Assembly (NCBI RefSeq): GCF_008107635.1
Contig: NZ_SDGZ01000023.1
Coordinates: 1-64,000, forward strand
Source of the DNA: Weissella muntiaci
GTDB taxonomy: Bacteria; Bacillota; Bacilli; Lactobacillales; Lactobacillaceae
Direction of reading: 5' to 3'
DNA length: 64,000 nt
The notes below the pieces were generated by a model. It had not been told where the DNA came from and ran no database searches. It saw only the letters and a list, made by a program, of their open reading frames with translations. Each line of letters opens with the position of its first letter. Positions within the stretch are counted from its first letter, which is position 1. This document shows, one piece after another, positions 1 to 8,606 of this stretch. A program made the translations under genes and the position numbers.

Positions 1-1494
1 CAGTGACTCTGACGTTGAAGCTGATGTACTTTCTGATGCTGATTCAGATACTGATGTACTCTCTGATTCTGATGCTAGTGACTCTGACGTTGAAACTGAT
101 GTGCTTTCTGATGCTGATTCAGATACTGACGTACTCTCTGATTCTGAAGAACTTGTTGATTCAGAAGTTGATTCTACTTCTGACGTTGAAGCACTTTCTG
201 ACTCTGATGCCGAATCAGAAACGCTTAGCGACTCCGATTGCGAGTTATATAAACTATCCTTCTCAGATGTAGATGTGCTGTTTGCCTCTGACTCAGATAT
301 ACTCTGAGAAGTCGAAATTGATTCTGACTCTGATGCCGAAGTATCAACGAACAGACTAGCTGTATCAGTTTGTGCAGTATTAGAATTGCCATCTGCATCA
401 ACTACTGTATACACAAGGTAAAAACGACGTCCGTCATCCTCTTCAGTTACTTTATTTACAACATATGTCGAATCAGTACCAACCAATTGTTTCGTATCCG
501 CATCGTACCAATTATACGTTATGGTAACACCATCCGTAATATCAACACCTTGCATTTTAAACACTGCATCTTCACCGGCGTCCACATATACATCTTCTAG
601 TCCCGTACCAACATTAATATCGAATGTTGTACTTATTGAAGCCCCCAAAGGGTTATTAGCAGTCAAAGTAATTGTCGCAGTACCGTTGATACTTTGTGAG
701 GTAACGTTTCCATATTCGTCAACTTTGACCACTGATTCATTAGATGAAGACCAAGTATATGTCGCTGTACTATCACCTGGATTTACAGTCTTCTCCAACT
801 GCTGTGTTGAATTTCGCAACATATAGCTACTACCACTAATGTCGAGACTTTCTGCATCAAAATCAGATTCAACAACGTTCACGCTTACGACATTCGAAGC
901 ATAGTGATCATCACTAGCGAGCAAATGAGAAGTATAGTAATCTGCATAATAATATTGTGTTCCAACTTCACTCTCACTGTCGGTGTATGTGGACGTACTT
1001 GTTTGATAATTTGTAAGTGGCCATATCCACGTATTATTACTCTTTGTAACGGTTGACGTACCAGTAGCTGCCACCCATTTACCATTTGAAGCATCCCAAC
1101 GATACCAAACAACCTTGTCTGCAAATGATCCCGATGCTGAACCTAATGCCAACGTTTTGCTCCAAGAAGTTTGCAAATTAAAGCTTGAGCCTTTCTTTAT
1201 CGTAAGACCTTGAGGTTGTTGTGATATTCCTGCCCTCATACCGAACGTTAGAAACCCACTACTGTAGGTCGGTGCGGCATCGTAATCAGCCGTTGGAGCG
1301 GTCCCTCTTGTTTGTATCATATCAGCACTTGCCGTCTTTGCTGACATCAACTGTATAACCGGACTACTTAAAGATCCAGCTACCAAGACCGTAAGCATTG
1401 CCGTCTGGATAAATTTTCCAGCCTTATACAACTTGTAATGCTCTTTATTTTCTTTAACAATTTTAGGATTAAATTGTTTTTTTCGATTAAACAT
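1..1494 (-). CDS. Serine-rich repeat surface glycoprotein (adhesin), partial
   Basis: The reading frame starts at an ATG behind AGAAGGAATC and stays open to the left edge, so about 498 residues are visible and the C terminus is missing. Residues about 18-40 ([10 protein letters not shown] followed by a hydrophobic stretch) match the KxYKxGKxW-type signal peptide of serine-rich repeat proteins. A bacterial Ig-like (Big_2-type) region lies near residues 215-290. From about residue 383 the sequence becomes alternating serine (SESxSxS). By family knowledge these proteins are O-glycosylated in the cytosol, exported and anchored to the wall, where they mediate adhesion and biofilm formation. The GtfA/GtfB genes just upstream fit this. 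The anchor motif would lie outside the window. Family call is firm; binding target unknown. Confidence 0.88.
   Translation of the reverse strand, partial: MFNRKKQFNPKIVKENKEHYKLYKAGKFIQTAMLTVLVAGSLSSPVIQLMSAKTASADMIQTRGTAPTADYDAAPTYSSGFLTFGMRAGISQQPQGLTIKKGSSFNLQTSWSKTLALGSASGSFADKVVWYRWDASNGKWVAATGTSTVTKSNNTWIWPLTNYQTSTSTYTDSESEVGTQYYYADYYTSHLLASDDHYASNVVSVNVVESDFDAESLDISGSSYMLRNSTQQLEKTVNPGDSTATYTWSSSNESVVKVDEYGNVTSQSINGTATITLTANNPLGASISTTFDINVGTGLEDVYVDAGEDAVFKMQGVDITDGVTITYNWYDADTKQLVGTDSTYVVNKVTEEDDGRRFYLVYTVVDADGNSNTAQTDTASLFVDTSASESESISTSQSISESEANSTSTSEKDSLYNSQSESLSVSDSASESESASTSEVESTSESTSSSESESTSVSESASESTSVSTSESLASESESTSVSESASESTSASTSESL
2..151 (-). repeat. 75-bp tandem repeat in the serine-rich region
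   Basis: Two near-identical 75-bp units begin at about 2 and 77, both opening with AGTGACTCTGACGTTGAA on the + strand. They encode 25-residue serine-rich blocks of the adhesin. The repeat probably continues beyond the left edge and could vary in number between strains. Confidence 0.8.
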
Positions 1495-1512
1495 GATTCC
1501 TTCTTTCTAATT

Positions 1513-1558
1513 CTATTAAAATTAGGCTTCAAAACAATCTGAATCCTAATTTTAATAG
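1513..1558. repeat. Perfect 14-bp inverted repeat upstream of the adhesin
   Basis: CTATTAAAATTAGG (1513-1526) and its exact complement (1545-1558) flank an 18-nt loop. On the minus strand the hairpin ends shortly before the adhesin ribosome binding site and contains the stop codon of the preceding small gene. No T-run follows, so it does not look like an ordinary terminator. It could act as an mRNA stability or processing element. Confidence 0.6.
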
Positions 1559-1809
1559 GAGAACAAATTTGGTTGTACGATTTGAGCTACTAATAGAGCA
1601 GCCATTACTGCAAAGATCAAAATGCCCCACGCTGATCGTTGTTTATTTTGATACATATCCCATGCTTCAACTGCCAACATGCACGCTACAATGACTGTTG
1701 CAATGATGATCCACGTAATACTTGTATAGAAGAAAAGTGCAACGGCGCTAATAATTAATAGTCCAGCCAATACCCATTGAACAATTCTCTTAATCTCTGT
1801 GACTTCCAT
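1552..1809 (-). CDS. Small membrane protein of unknown function
   Basis: An 85-residue protein with a strong GAGGAGG ribosome binding site. It has a short charged N terminus, two closely spaced hydrophobic segments (about residues 12-48) and a third near 61-78, with a basic loop (NKQRS) between them. I do not recognise a family. It sits directly upstream of the serine-rich adhesin in the same direction. A clear promoter with a palindromic operator precedes it, so it may be the first gene of a transcript that continues into the adhesin. Function unknown. Confidence 0.75.
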   Translation of the reverse strand: MEVTEIKRIVQWVLAGLLIISAVALFFYTSITWIIIATVIVACMLAVEAWDMYQNKQRSAWGILIFAVMAALLVAQIVQPNLFSY

Positions 1810-1852
1810 AATGTTCCTCCTCTTTGGTTGTAAACATTCCTTCGATTTGAAA

Positions 1853-1867
1853 AACCGACCGGTCGTT
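1853..1867. promoter_or_regulatory. TetR-type palindromic operator candidate
   Basis: AACCGACCGGTCGTT, with perfect core CGACCGGTCG, lies just downstream of the expected transcription start of the 85-residue membrane protein gene. The shape (GACCGGTC centre) resembles operators of TetR-family repressors such as LmrA/YxaF. A related site occurs at 34922-34940. Confidence 0.5.
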
Positions 1868-1878
1868 CAATAACTGAA

Positions 1879-1908
1879 ATTATAACTTATTCATAAGATT
1901 TATTGCAA
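1879..1908 (-). promoter_or_regulatory. Promoter of the small membrane protein gene
   Basis: Reading the minus strand, TTGCAA is followed by an 18-nt spacer and a perfect TATAAT. The predicted start falls just before the palindrome at 1853-1867. Confidence 0.6.
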
Positions 1909-1956
1909 CAAAACACACTTGCTCTTCCTAAAAAGTTCTAATTTTCTTCACAATTT

Positions 1957-1994
1957 AAAAAGGTTAGGTGTCTACATAACACCTAACCTTTTTA
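1957..1994 (-). terminator. Terminator of gtfA-gtfB
   Basis: AAAAAGGTTAGGTGT pairs with ACACCTAACCTTTTT around a short loop just after the gtfB stop codon, with T-runs on both strands. Confidence 0.85.
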
Positions 1995-2005
1995 AATATA
2001 TTTAA

Positions 2006-3328
2006 TTAACTAAATAATTTATCTTCAAAATATGCTTCAAAAGTCCCATCTTTAAGGTCACGATATTGTCGATCAACTCGTAACTGGTAAACATCTGGAT
2101 TCAATTCTGAAAGTGTTTGTAACAATTTCTCTACGGATGGATAGATCTGTTTGACAGGTATCAATTGCTGATCCCCAACTGTACTGTCCAAACTATAAAT
2201 CAATTTTCCATTCGCTAGCACTTGTTCGATCACGTCCGGAATCTTGTTTCCATTATTGATGTCTAAGTAAATGCCACTATTACTAATGAATTCACTAATC
2301 TTACTATCCGTCTGACTTGGGAACAATTTCAGATTACGGTAGCGTTCACCTAACGAATGTAGCTTATTAGACATTAAGGTCTTTGCCACTACGTTAAAGG
2401 TATATTCACCCAAATTTGTTAGCAGCTCTTCAATTCCCTCTAACGAGTCTGAAGCTGTTACGATCGTAACGTCACGATTAAAGTCGCTATCAGCAATTTC
2501 TCGATAAGCCGCTCCGATGAAACCTGCACGAACCTTTTTCTCAGCCAGCTCTTTACTTACCTGATTAAAGTCTTTCAAATTTTGGAATAGAACGCGTTGC
2601 TTTGGCATATCCGCCAAGGTCAACATGTTCCCTGGGATTTGTTTATTTTGCAAAGCTTCATGCCAGATCAGGATTGAATCGCCAGTCTGATTTAATTCCT
2701 TGTTTACAAAGAGTGGCGTTGATAGAGAATCATAGATGAGCTTATCGTAACTAATTCCCATCAATTTAATCGTCGCAACTGTGAATTCAGTTAATGAATG
2801 ATAAACTCTGGTTTGTCCCGCAAAATTAACAATAATATCCTTAGTTCTTGGATTTATCGTAATCACCTCAACACCATCTTCATTGAGATAGCTGGTTAGA
2901 ATTAATTCATGAGCTGCATTATATAGATTACGTTTGTATAAGAATCCTAGACGATTATAAAAGTTTGACACTACAACTTTCGCATCCTTATCCAACCAAT
3001 CAACCGACTCAATCAATCGCTTACCTGGATATAGTTTAGAAAAATGAATATCGGCAACCTTCTGATTCATATGGAAAACCTGACCGGCCTCATTATTCGC
3101 AGCAATCTGATATAAATCAGGTACTGGTAACTCATTAAAGTACATTGCTTTTTGCAAGCCCTTCTTTACCGCATAATGCTTAGTATAGAAATTAACGATA
3201 CTTGCCATATTCTTGGGTAGAAAACCATTATCATTAATGACCACATAATCTGCATTTGGATTTGCCTTTAATAAAACATCATGTAAATGACGGTTTTGAG
3301 CATTGAAAAAATCAAATAGTATCAGCAT
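2006..3328 (-). CDS. gtfB: GtfB, co-factor subunit of the SRRP O-GlcNAc transferase
   Basis: A 440-residue protein resembling the GtfB (Gtf2) subunit of accessory Sec loci: it opens with LILFDFFNAQNRHLHDVLL and carries the recognisable VSNFYNRLGFLYKRNLYNAA block near residue 120. In the family, GtfB is a catalytically inactive glycosyltransferase-fold chaperone. It forms a complex with GtfA and presents the serine-rich substrate for the first GlcNAc additions in the cytosol. The start has GAGGAG seven bases upstream and overlaps the end of gtfA by 17 bases, so the two are translationally coupled. A terminator follows immediately, so the pair is transcribed separately from the small gene and the adhesin. 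Confidence 0.88.
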   Translation of the reverse strand: MLILFDFFNAQNRHLHDVLLKANPNADYVVINDNGFLPKNMASIVNFYTKHYAVKKGLQKAMYFNELPVPDLYQIAANNEAGQVFHMNQKVADIHFSKLYPGKRLIESVDWLDKDAKVVVSNFYNRLGFLYKRNLYNAAHELILTSYLNEDGVEVITINPRTKDIIVNFAGQTRVYHSLTEFTVATIKLMGISYDKLIYDSLSTPLFVNKELNQTGDSILIWHEALQNKQIPGNMLTLADMPKQRVLFQNLKDFNQVSKELAEKKVRAGFIGAAYREIADSDFNRDVTIVTASDSLEGIEELLTNLGEYTFNVVAKTLMSNKLHSLGERYRNLKLFPSQTDSKISEFISNSGIYLDINNGNKIPDVIEQVLANGKLIYSLDSTVGDQQLIPVKQIYPSVEKLLQTLSELNPDVYQLRVDRQYRDLKDGTFEAYFEDKLFS

Positions 3329-4829
3329 TCGTTAACTCCTCAAAAAGATCTAGCCATTTCTTCTGCAATTGTTCAACCGTAAACGCCTCAGCAAGCCTGT
3401 ATGAATTCTGATGGAAACTTGTCTTATCGTTCATTCCAAGGAATTCCTCGATCCGCCCTGCAAGTTGCTTAACAACCTGCTCATCATCATCGCTTAACGG
3501 GATCAGATAACCATTCTCTGCTTCAACCACAAAAGTTTGATTACCATAGGGGACATCTAATCCAATAATTGGCAATCCGTCACCCACTGCCTCCATCAAA
3601 GTTAATCCAAAACCTTCACTCTTTGATGCAGTTAAATACAGACCGTATTTTGAGTATAGCGATGCCATGTTCTGATGGCCGAGTAACTTTACATTCTCAC
3701 TTACGTTCAACGACCGGATCAAGTCTTCTAACATTTTCCGCTGTGAACCCTCACCATAAATATCGAAGCTCACATCATAACCATCCTTAAGTACCTGGCC
3801 AACCGCTTTAACTAGCAAATCAATATGTTTCTCGCTCGCAAGCCTTGACGCTGTAACAAAATGATTTTCTGCCCTCTCTTGGACCGGCTTAATTTGTTCC
3901 AAGGCTCCCACGGGAATTGCGTATATCTTAGGAATTTTATTATTATATTTTTCCAATTGCTCACTCAACTTCACCTTTTGGAGCTCTGTTGCTGTAATCA
4001 CAAAGTCAAATATATCAATATTTGTAAATTGATAATCATAATAATTGTTCCAAAGAATATGCTCATCATCAGTATTATTCTTGCTGTAATGTTCTGCATG
4101 AACAACAAACCCAGTTTTGGCAGCCTCCTTATTTAATAAAATTGGTTCTGCAATATCAGTCGCACGATCAAGAATTAATACGTCTGATGCAGTTGGCTGT
4201 AGCCGTCGAACAAACTCCGCAATCAATTCTGCCTTGTTAAAGTAAATTCGATCATCCAGCAGATATGTATTCAGATTTTCATCAGCAACATTGACAATTT
4301 CTGCTAATGCAATCCCACGATCTTCATTGTAAACTTCCCGAAGTGTTAACTTGGCCTTTTTATCAACTGGCTCATAGAATTCGGACATCCAACGTGTACT
4401 TGTATAAAAATCTTTCCGGATCAAATTTCCATGTGAAACCAGCTCTACACGCTCAACTAAATCAAGATCCTTTTTGAAATATACTCTTAGATACTCATTC
4501 CGATCTTTATTATTTACGACTTGGATATCTTTATTTCGTGGCTCCATCACAAATTCTGTTGCCACACCATACTCTAGCAGGACTTGAGCCAAGTTCATCT
4601 TAGCTTCCTGTAAAGCAATATCTGAAAAGAAATTATAAACCCAAATAATTTTTTCACTTGGAATGCCGATGTTTTTTGCCATACTAGCCATGTTTTCCTT
4701 AGTCATTCCTAAGAACACATAGTAATCTTCAACTGGCAAATTACGGAAAATCTTTTCACGATAAGCTTGAGCATACTCAACTCCGCTGCTAGCCCAGCCC
4801 AATCCGATATTAAAATTTATTACACGCAT
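3312..4829 (-). CDS. gtfA: GtfA, SRRP peptide O-GlcNAc transferase
   Basis: About 505 residues with the diagnostic N terminus NFNIGLGWASSGVEYAQAYR and the conserved HAEHYSKNNTDDEHILWNNY block. A GT-B C-terminal half carries SRLASEKHIDLLVKAV and the EGFGLTLMEA motif (E-x7-E type). By family knowledge it transfers GlcNAc from UDP-GlcNAc to serine and threonine of serine-rich repeat proteins, with GtfB as partner. An in-frame ATG 21 bases further upstream is possible, but the start chosen has GAGGGG correctly placed. No SecA2, SecY2 or Asp1-3 gene is visible nearby. First gene of the gtfAB operon. Confidence 0.92.
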   Translation of the reverse strand: MRVINFNIGLGWASSGVEYAQAYREKIFRNLPVEDYYVFLGMTKENMASMAKNIGIPSEKIIWVYNFFSDIALQEAKMNLAQVLLEYGVATEFVMEPRNKDIQVVNNKDRNEYLRVYFKKDLDLVERVELVSHGNLIRKDFYTSTRWMSEFYEPVDKKAKLTLREVYNEDRGIALAEIVNVADENLNTYLLDDRIYFNKAELIAEFVRRLQPTASDVLILDRATDIAEPILLNKEAAKTGFVVHAEHYSKNNTDDEHILWNNYYDYQFTNIDIFDFVITATELQKVKLSEQLEKYNNKIPKIYAIPVGALEQIKPVQERAENHFVTASRLASEKHIDLLVKAVGQVLKDGYDVSFDIYGEGSQRKMLEDLIRSLNVSENVKLLGHQNMASLYSKYGLYLTASKSEGFGLTLMEAVGDGLPIIGLDVPYGNQTFVVEAENGYLIPLSDDDEQVVKQLAGRIEEFLGMNDKTSFHQNSYRLAEAFTVEQLQKKWLDLFEELTNADTI

Positions 4830-5237
4830 CTCGCCCCTCATTTTCCCCATGTTTTTATAGTTATACTACTACAATAAAACTAAAAAGCTATACAAAATAT
4901 AAGTTAAAAACCTCAAATAGCCTGGCATCGTTCGATACCAAATCAAATAAGTTCAAAGTCTTTAAATTACAGAAAGTACAGCTCAGCATTTTATTTTATT
5001 CTAAATCAACTTAGTTTATATTTACATGAAAGTGTGAATTTTCTTTGAACATTACTGGTCCTATTTCGATTTCGATTGGTAGACGACTTTGCCAACCCAT
5101 ACTAATATGCTAACCTTTTTAAGAGTTAACAAATTTATTTTAATAACGGAGCGAAAGTATTTTGTATCTAGGTTAGTTAATATATCTTGACTACAAAACA
5201 AAAAGAGTTCTACTTTAATAAAACAAGGAGGCCTTGT
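4830..5237. other. Divergent intergenic region, no gene seen
   Basis: About 400 bp, AT-rich, between the divergent gtfA and the MFS-like gene. It should hold both promoters. Short direct repeats (TTTCGATTTCGATTGG) occur near 5070-5085, but no convincing operator, RNA or open frame with a ribosome binding site was found. Confidence 0.5.
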
Positions 5238-6527
5238 ATGACAACTAGTTTTTCATTCTTAAATTTTCTTGCAAATATATGTATTATTTTGCCCTACTTC
5301 ATAATTCTGGACGCTTATAATTACTCTCATAATCCGCTACTACTGGCAACCTTGATCGTAATTTACGCAAGTCGCTCAATGAGTATAATCGTCTTAAACA
5401 CAACCTTTACGCGTCTCAACAACATCCTCGTGGGGACGATTACTGGGTTAATTGGCGCGTTGATGTTAGTATTTCTTCAACTCAATGCACCCGTCGCCAT
5501 TATCGCAGGAGTTCTATTAGGTTATCACTCTTCAACTCTGTGGCCATTATTCCTCGCTGGTGAAACAGACTTGGAAGGGCGCTACACGGTTAATAAACGG
5601 TATATGTGGCTAATCTTTCTTATTCTTGCAGTTACATTAATGGCAGCCTTAACCATATTTGTTCCCAAATATAGTTATCAACTTAATTTTGCTATCTATA
5701 TTGTCGTCTGTCTCATAGCTCTACCCGCGGCAATCAAAATGACCCAAGCCGTTTTGATTCAGGAACAACATGCGCCCCAGGTTAAATTACCAACACGCTC
5801 ACATTGGTTATTAATTCTTATTTTCATTGTTTTTACTAGTCGACTAGTATTATTCTTTCTATCTAAGAGTAACTCAACAAACTATTTACCCGACTTTATT
5901 TTTACAATCCTGTTGATCCTATTAAGCCTTCAACTTATTATGATTAATCGTAAATATGATAATCACCGTATTTTTAATCTAACAGTTCTAAGAGGAATTT
6001 TAATGACCTATATCCTCTTCTTTGCACCGTTCTATACCTTTGCTTGGTTTGGCACTCGAGCCTCACTTTTCACATACGCCCTATATCTGCTTGGTTTCGA
6101 GCTGGGGGCGACATTGGTCAAAAAGTTCTCGATCAAGCCGACCTATTTGCTCTATGCTGGCTTGCTTCTGATCGCGATTCCGTTTAATATTACCTATCCA
6201 TTCGGGATTTTGGCATTAACACTATACTTGGGTAACTTAAACATCTTCCTAAATCAACATCATATTCAAGGTGACACTTTTAGCATGGGTGGCGGCATCA
6301 TCCGAAAGTATCATCTTTCATCATTTGGTAGCCAAATTAGCTATGCATCAATCTTTCTAGTACTGATCATCTTCGCTGCTTTCAATCAAATTAACCTATA
6401 CGCATTTTTTTCAAATAAATATAGTACCTTGACCCTACATGTCTATCTCATCAATCTAACGCTAATCACAATTATGCTTGCGATCGTCATAATTGGTACC
6501 AAAAGGATCAAAAAATTCAATAAGTAA
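5238..6527 (+). CDS. Polytopic membrane protein, probable MFS-type transporter
   Basis: 429 residues from the ATG behind AAGGAGG; an upstream in-frame ATG lacks such a site. The protein is almost wholly hydrophobic, with about 12 predicted membrane segments. An ASRSMSIIVL stretch after the second segment and a central basic loop (about residues 175-190) fit the two-bundle layout of the major facilitator superfamily. No substrate-specific motif is recognised. It is monocistronic and ends in its own terminator. It is divergent from gtfA, but a link to glycosylation is only a guess. Confidence 0.65.
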   Translation: MTTSFSFLNFLANICIILPYFIILDAYNYSHNPLLLATLIVIYASRSMSIIVLNTTFTRLNNILVGTITGLIGALMLVFLQLNAPVAIIAGVLLGYHSSTLWPLFLAGETDLEGRYTVNKRYMWLIFLILAVTLMAALTIFVPKYSYQLNFAIYIVVCLIALPAAIKMTQAVLIQEQHAPQVKLPTRSHWLLILIFIVFTSRLVLFFLSKSNSTNYLPDFIFTILLILLSLQLIMINRKYDNHRIFNLTVLRGILMTYILFFAPFYTFAWFGTRASLFTYALYLLGFELGATLVKKFSIKPTYLLYAGLLLIAIPFNITYPFGILALTLYLGNLNIFLNQHHIQGDTFSMGGGIIRKYHLSSFGSQISYASIFLVLIIFAAFNQINLYAFFSNKYSTLTLHVYLINLTLITIMLAIVIIGTKRIKKFNK

Positions 6528-6534
6528 CTTCAGC

Positions 6535-6576
6535 GATCATTCTTCTCACATGGTTTGAGCAGAGTGGTCGTTTTTG
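6535..6576 (+). terminator. Terminator of the MFS-like gene
   Basis: A 15-bp imperfect stem (CGATCATTCTTCTCA with TGAGCAGAGTGGTCG, G-U pairs allowed) is followed by TTTTT. Confidence 0.7.
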
Positions 6577-6729
6577 TACGAAAAAGGGGTAATTCTATAA
6601 TTAATAAACATTCACTAATTATAAAATCATAGCTCGTATCAAGAACCCGCTCCCCTCAAAAATAAAAAACTTACGAAAAAAATTTTTTTCTGTTATAGTA
6701 ATCAAGTTTTGAAAAAAGAGGAGGCACAC

Positions 6730-7191
6730 ATGCCAGAAAATTTTAAAGAAGAAATTTATTTTACTGCCCTTATGGCCGGCCTAATGGTACTCGGTATGAC
6801 ACTCTACAACGTTGTCTTGCACAACGGGCTTAGCACTGCTAGTCTACTTGATGGCCTTGCAGGTTATCCCCTAGCACTGTTAGTCGCCGTAGTTCTTGAT
6901 ATGTTGATTGTTGGTCCGATTGTTAAGAAGTCCGTCATTGGCTATATCGAGCGCAAACAACTTAAAGACGTTAAGATTCAAGTCATCGGCCTAACGATCT
7001 CACTGTTTATGGTTCTCGGCATGGTGTCATTCATGTCCGTGTTTGGGATGATTATGTCTCCACTACAAAGCTCTAATCTGTTTGCGGGTTATGCTCATAC
7101 GTGGATGTTTAATGTTATTGTCGCACTACCATTACAATTATTACTTGTTGGTCCGTTCTCTCGTAAGATGTTAGCCATTATTCAGAAGTAA
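6730..7191 (+). CDS. DUF2798 family membrane protein
   Basis: 154 residues from the ATG behind GAGGAGG. It contains two copies of the DUF2798-type unit. Each has a helix rich in Met and Gly (LMAGLMVLGMTLYN; LFMVLGMVSFMSVFG) and a second helix ending in a (V)GP(I/F)xxK motif (VGPIVKKSV; VGPFSRKML), giving four membrane segments. The family is common in lactobacilli and has no established role. Monocistronic. Confidence 0.8.
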   Translation: MPENFKEEIYFTALMAGLMVLGMTLYNVVLHNGLSTASLLDGLAGYPLALLVAVVLDMLIVGPIVKKSVIGYIERKQLKDVKIQVIGLTISLFMVLGMVSFMSVFGMIMSPLQSSNLFAGYAHTWMFNVIVALPLQLLLVGPFSRKMLAIIQK

Positions 7192-7262
7192 AAAAAGGCT
7201 CCGCCGATTGCGAAACTTGACTGATCAACTCAGTCATTTCTCAATCAGTGAGAGCCTTTTTT
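7191..7262. terminator. Long bidirectional terminator between convergent genes
   Basis: AAAAAAGGCTC pairs with GAGCCTTTTTT across an internally folded arm (GATTG/CAATC and GACTGA/TCAGTC nested inside). It serves the DUF2798 gene on + and the DUF378-antitoxin pair on minus. Confidence 0.8.
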
Positions 7263-7274
7263 AATCATAACCTG

Positions 7275-7448
7275 CTACTTGTTAGGATCGCTGAACAGAT
7301 TATCAAATGGCGAATGTCCTGTATTGGCAACCTGCGTCAAAAACATTTTAATCGCCCCTTGGGTTGAAAGACCTTGCCGCTTAAACACAGCATCTGCCTT
7401 ATCCCTAATCTCGTCATCAATCCGCAATTGAATTAACTTCTCAGCCAT
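7275..7448 (-). CDS. RelB/DinJ-family antitoxin, no toxin partner visible
   Basis: A 57-residue protein read directly from the sequence: MAEKLIQLRIDDEIRDKA, a central helix FKRQGLSTQGAIKMFLTQV and the tail NTGHSPFDNLF. This is the ribbon-helix-helix layout and C-terminal signature of DinJ/RelB antitoxins. The ribosome binding site is AGGGGG seven bases upstream. It lies 15 bases after the DUF378 gene in the same direction. Downstream there is only a terminator and a convergent gene, so the usual YafQ/RelE toxin is missing. Either the antitoxin is an orphan or it acts as a DNA-binding regulator. Confidence 0.82.
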   Translation of the reverse strand: MAEKLIQLRIDDEIRDKADAVFKRQGLSTQGAIKMFLTQVANTGHSPFDNLFSDPNK

Positions 7449-7463
7449 AGTTTGCCCCCTAAC

Positions 7464-7664
7464 TTATTTCATCCCCATTTTTCCAATAAACTTCAGGCAA
7501 TAGATCGCGCTCAATCCGACAACCACATAAATGACTCTCGCCATAATTGAGTCCTGTCCACCAAAGATCATTGCCACCAAATCAAACTTAATTAATCCTA
7601 CCAACAACCAATTAAGTCCACCGATAATTAAAAGAATTAATGCTGTAATATCTAATGCTTTCAT
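7464..7664 (-). CDS. DUF378 family membrane protein
   Basis: 66 residues opening with MKALDITALILLIIGGLNWL, the hallmark of DUF378. Two membrane helices flank a short loop with VAMIFGGQDSIMARVIY. The ribosome binding site is AGGGGGATAAATC. Function is unknown in the family. It is co-directional with the antitoxin gene 15 bases downstream, so the two are probably co-transcribed. Confidence 0.9.
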   Translation of the reverse strand: MKALDITALILLIIGGLNWLLVGLIKFDLVAMIFGGQDSIMARVIYVVVGLSAIYCLKFIGKMGMK

Positions 7665-7896
7665 GATTTATCCCCCTATTTTGTATGGTTCTGTGTGGTC
7701 GGTTTAAGTAAACATCATTCGCCTATCAGACTTTGATTTACTTTATAACCCTAATTATAAGACCGTCTCAAGCATTTGTATAAGGATAAGCTCACGTTTG
7801 CCTGTTTAATATATTTTAATTGTATTAAATTCAAAGAAAATTCAAAAAGAGCTTTTAATCAAACAATTTCTTCACACCCATATAAATTAAATTTAA

Positions 7897-7930
7897 AAAG
7901 AGTTGAGCATGTTTCCATGCTCAACTCTTT
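7897..7930 (-). terminator. Terminator of msrA
   Basis: AGAGTTGAGCATG and CATGCTCAACTCT form a near-perfect stem with a tiny loop. A-runs on the + strand give the minus-strand U tract. Confidence 0.85.
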
Positions 7931-7943
7931 AATTTCTCGTCAA

Positions 7944-8462
7944 TCAATTATTCCAATATTTCGCTTGATATGCCTTTCGTGGCATCATCATAAAGTGCTC
8001 TCGTAAAGGATCCTTCTTATAGAATTCCTGATGTTCTTCTTCAGCATCATAGAATGGCTTTGCATCTTCGATCTTCGTTACAATCGGCTGATCAAAGCGC
8101 CCTGATTTGTCCAAATTTTGCTTGGACTCTTCGGCAATTTTACGTTGCTCTTCATTAGCAACGAAGATAACTGGCCGATAACTGTCGCCACGGTCAGCAA
8201 ACTGTCCAGTTGCATCAGTTGGATCAGCCAATTGCCAATATAACTCAACGAGTTGTTGATAGGTTACCACTGTGTTGTCAAACCAAACCTTAACCGCTTC
8301 TGTGTGACCAGTCGTATGTGAGGCAACCTGTCGATAGGTCGGATTCTCAACGAAGCCCCCTGTGTACCCTGAGCGAACTTTCTGAATACCTGGTAATGTC
8401 TCAAAAGGCTCAACCATGCACCAGAAACATCCTCCTGCAAAAATTGCTGTTTCGATTGCCAT
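7944..8462 (-). CDS. msrA: Peptide-methionine (S)-S-oxide reductase MsrA
   Basis: 172 residues, normal for single-domain MsrA. The catalytic motif GGCFWC places the nucleophilic cysteine at residue 12, followed by GYTGG near residue 33 and the conserved HTEAV segment. The enzyme reduces methionine-S-sulfoxide in oxidised proteins, using thioredoxin as electron source. The ribosome binding site is GAGGAGGG. No MsrB gene is adjacent. Monocistronic with its own terminator. Confidence 0.95.
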   Translation of the reverse strand: MAIETAIFAGGCFWCMVEPFETLPGIQKVRSGYTGGFVENPTYRQVASHTTGHTEAVKVWFDNTVVTYQQLVELYWQLADPTDATGQFADRGDSYRPVIFVANEEQRKIAEESKQNLDKSGRFDQPIVTKIEDAKPFYDAEEEHQEFYKKDPLREHFMMMPRKAYQAKYWNN

Positions 8463-8606
8463 ACGTTTCCCTCCTCAATTAGCGACTTCGATAAATTCTC
8501 AAAGCTCGCCAATTATCCTTAACATATTTCAAGTAACTCAACTGCTACTTACATAATATTATACTCTGTTCGGGAAAGTTGACTGTCCGATTTGTTCAGC
8601 GTCTTC

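Noticed and set aside
3-307. Two overlapping + strand open frames rich in Leu or Asp/Ser at the left edge
   Set aside because: They are the antisense of the serine-rich repeat of the adhesin on the minus strand, and have no ribosome binding site.
7776-8006. Open frame of 76 codons on + at the end of msrA
   Set aside because: It runs through the msrA terminator hairpin into the gene's antisense strand and lacks a ribosome binding site.
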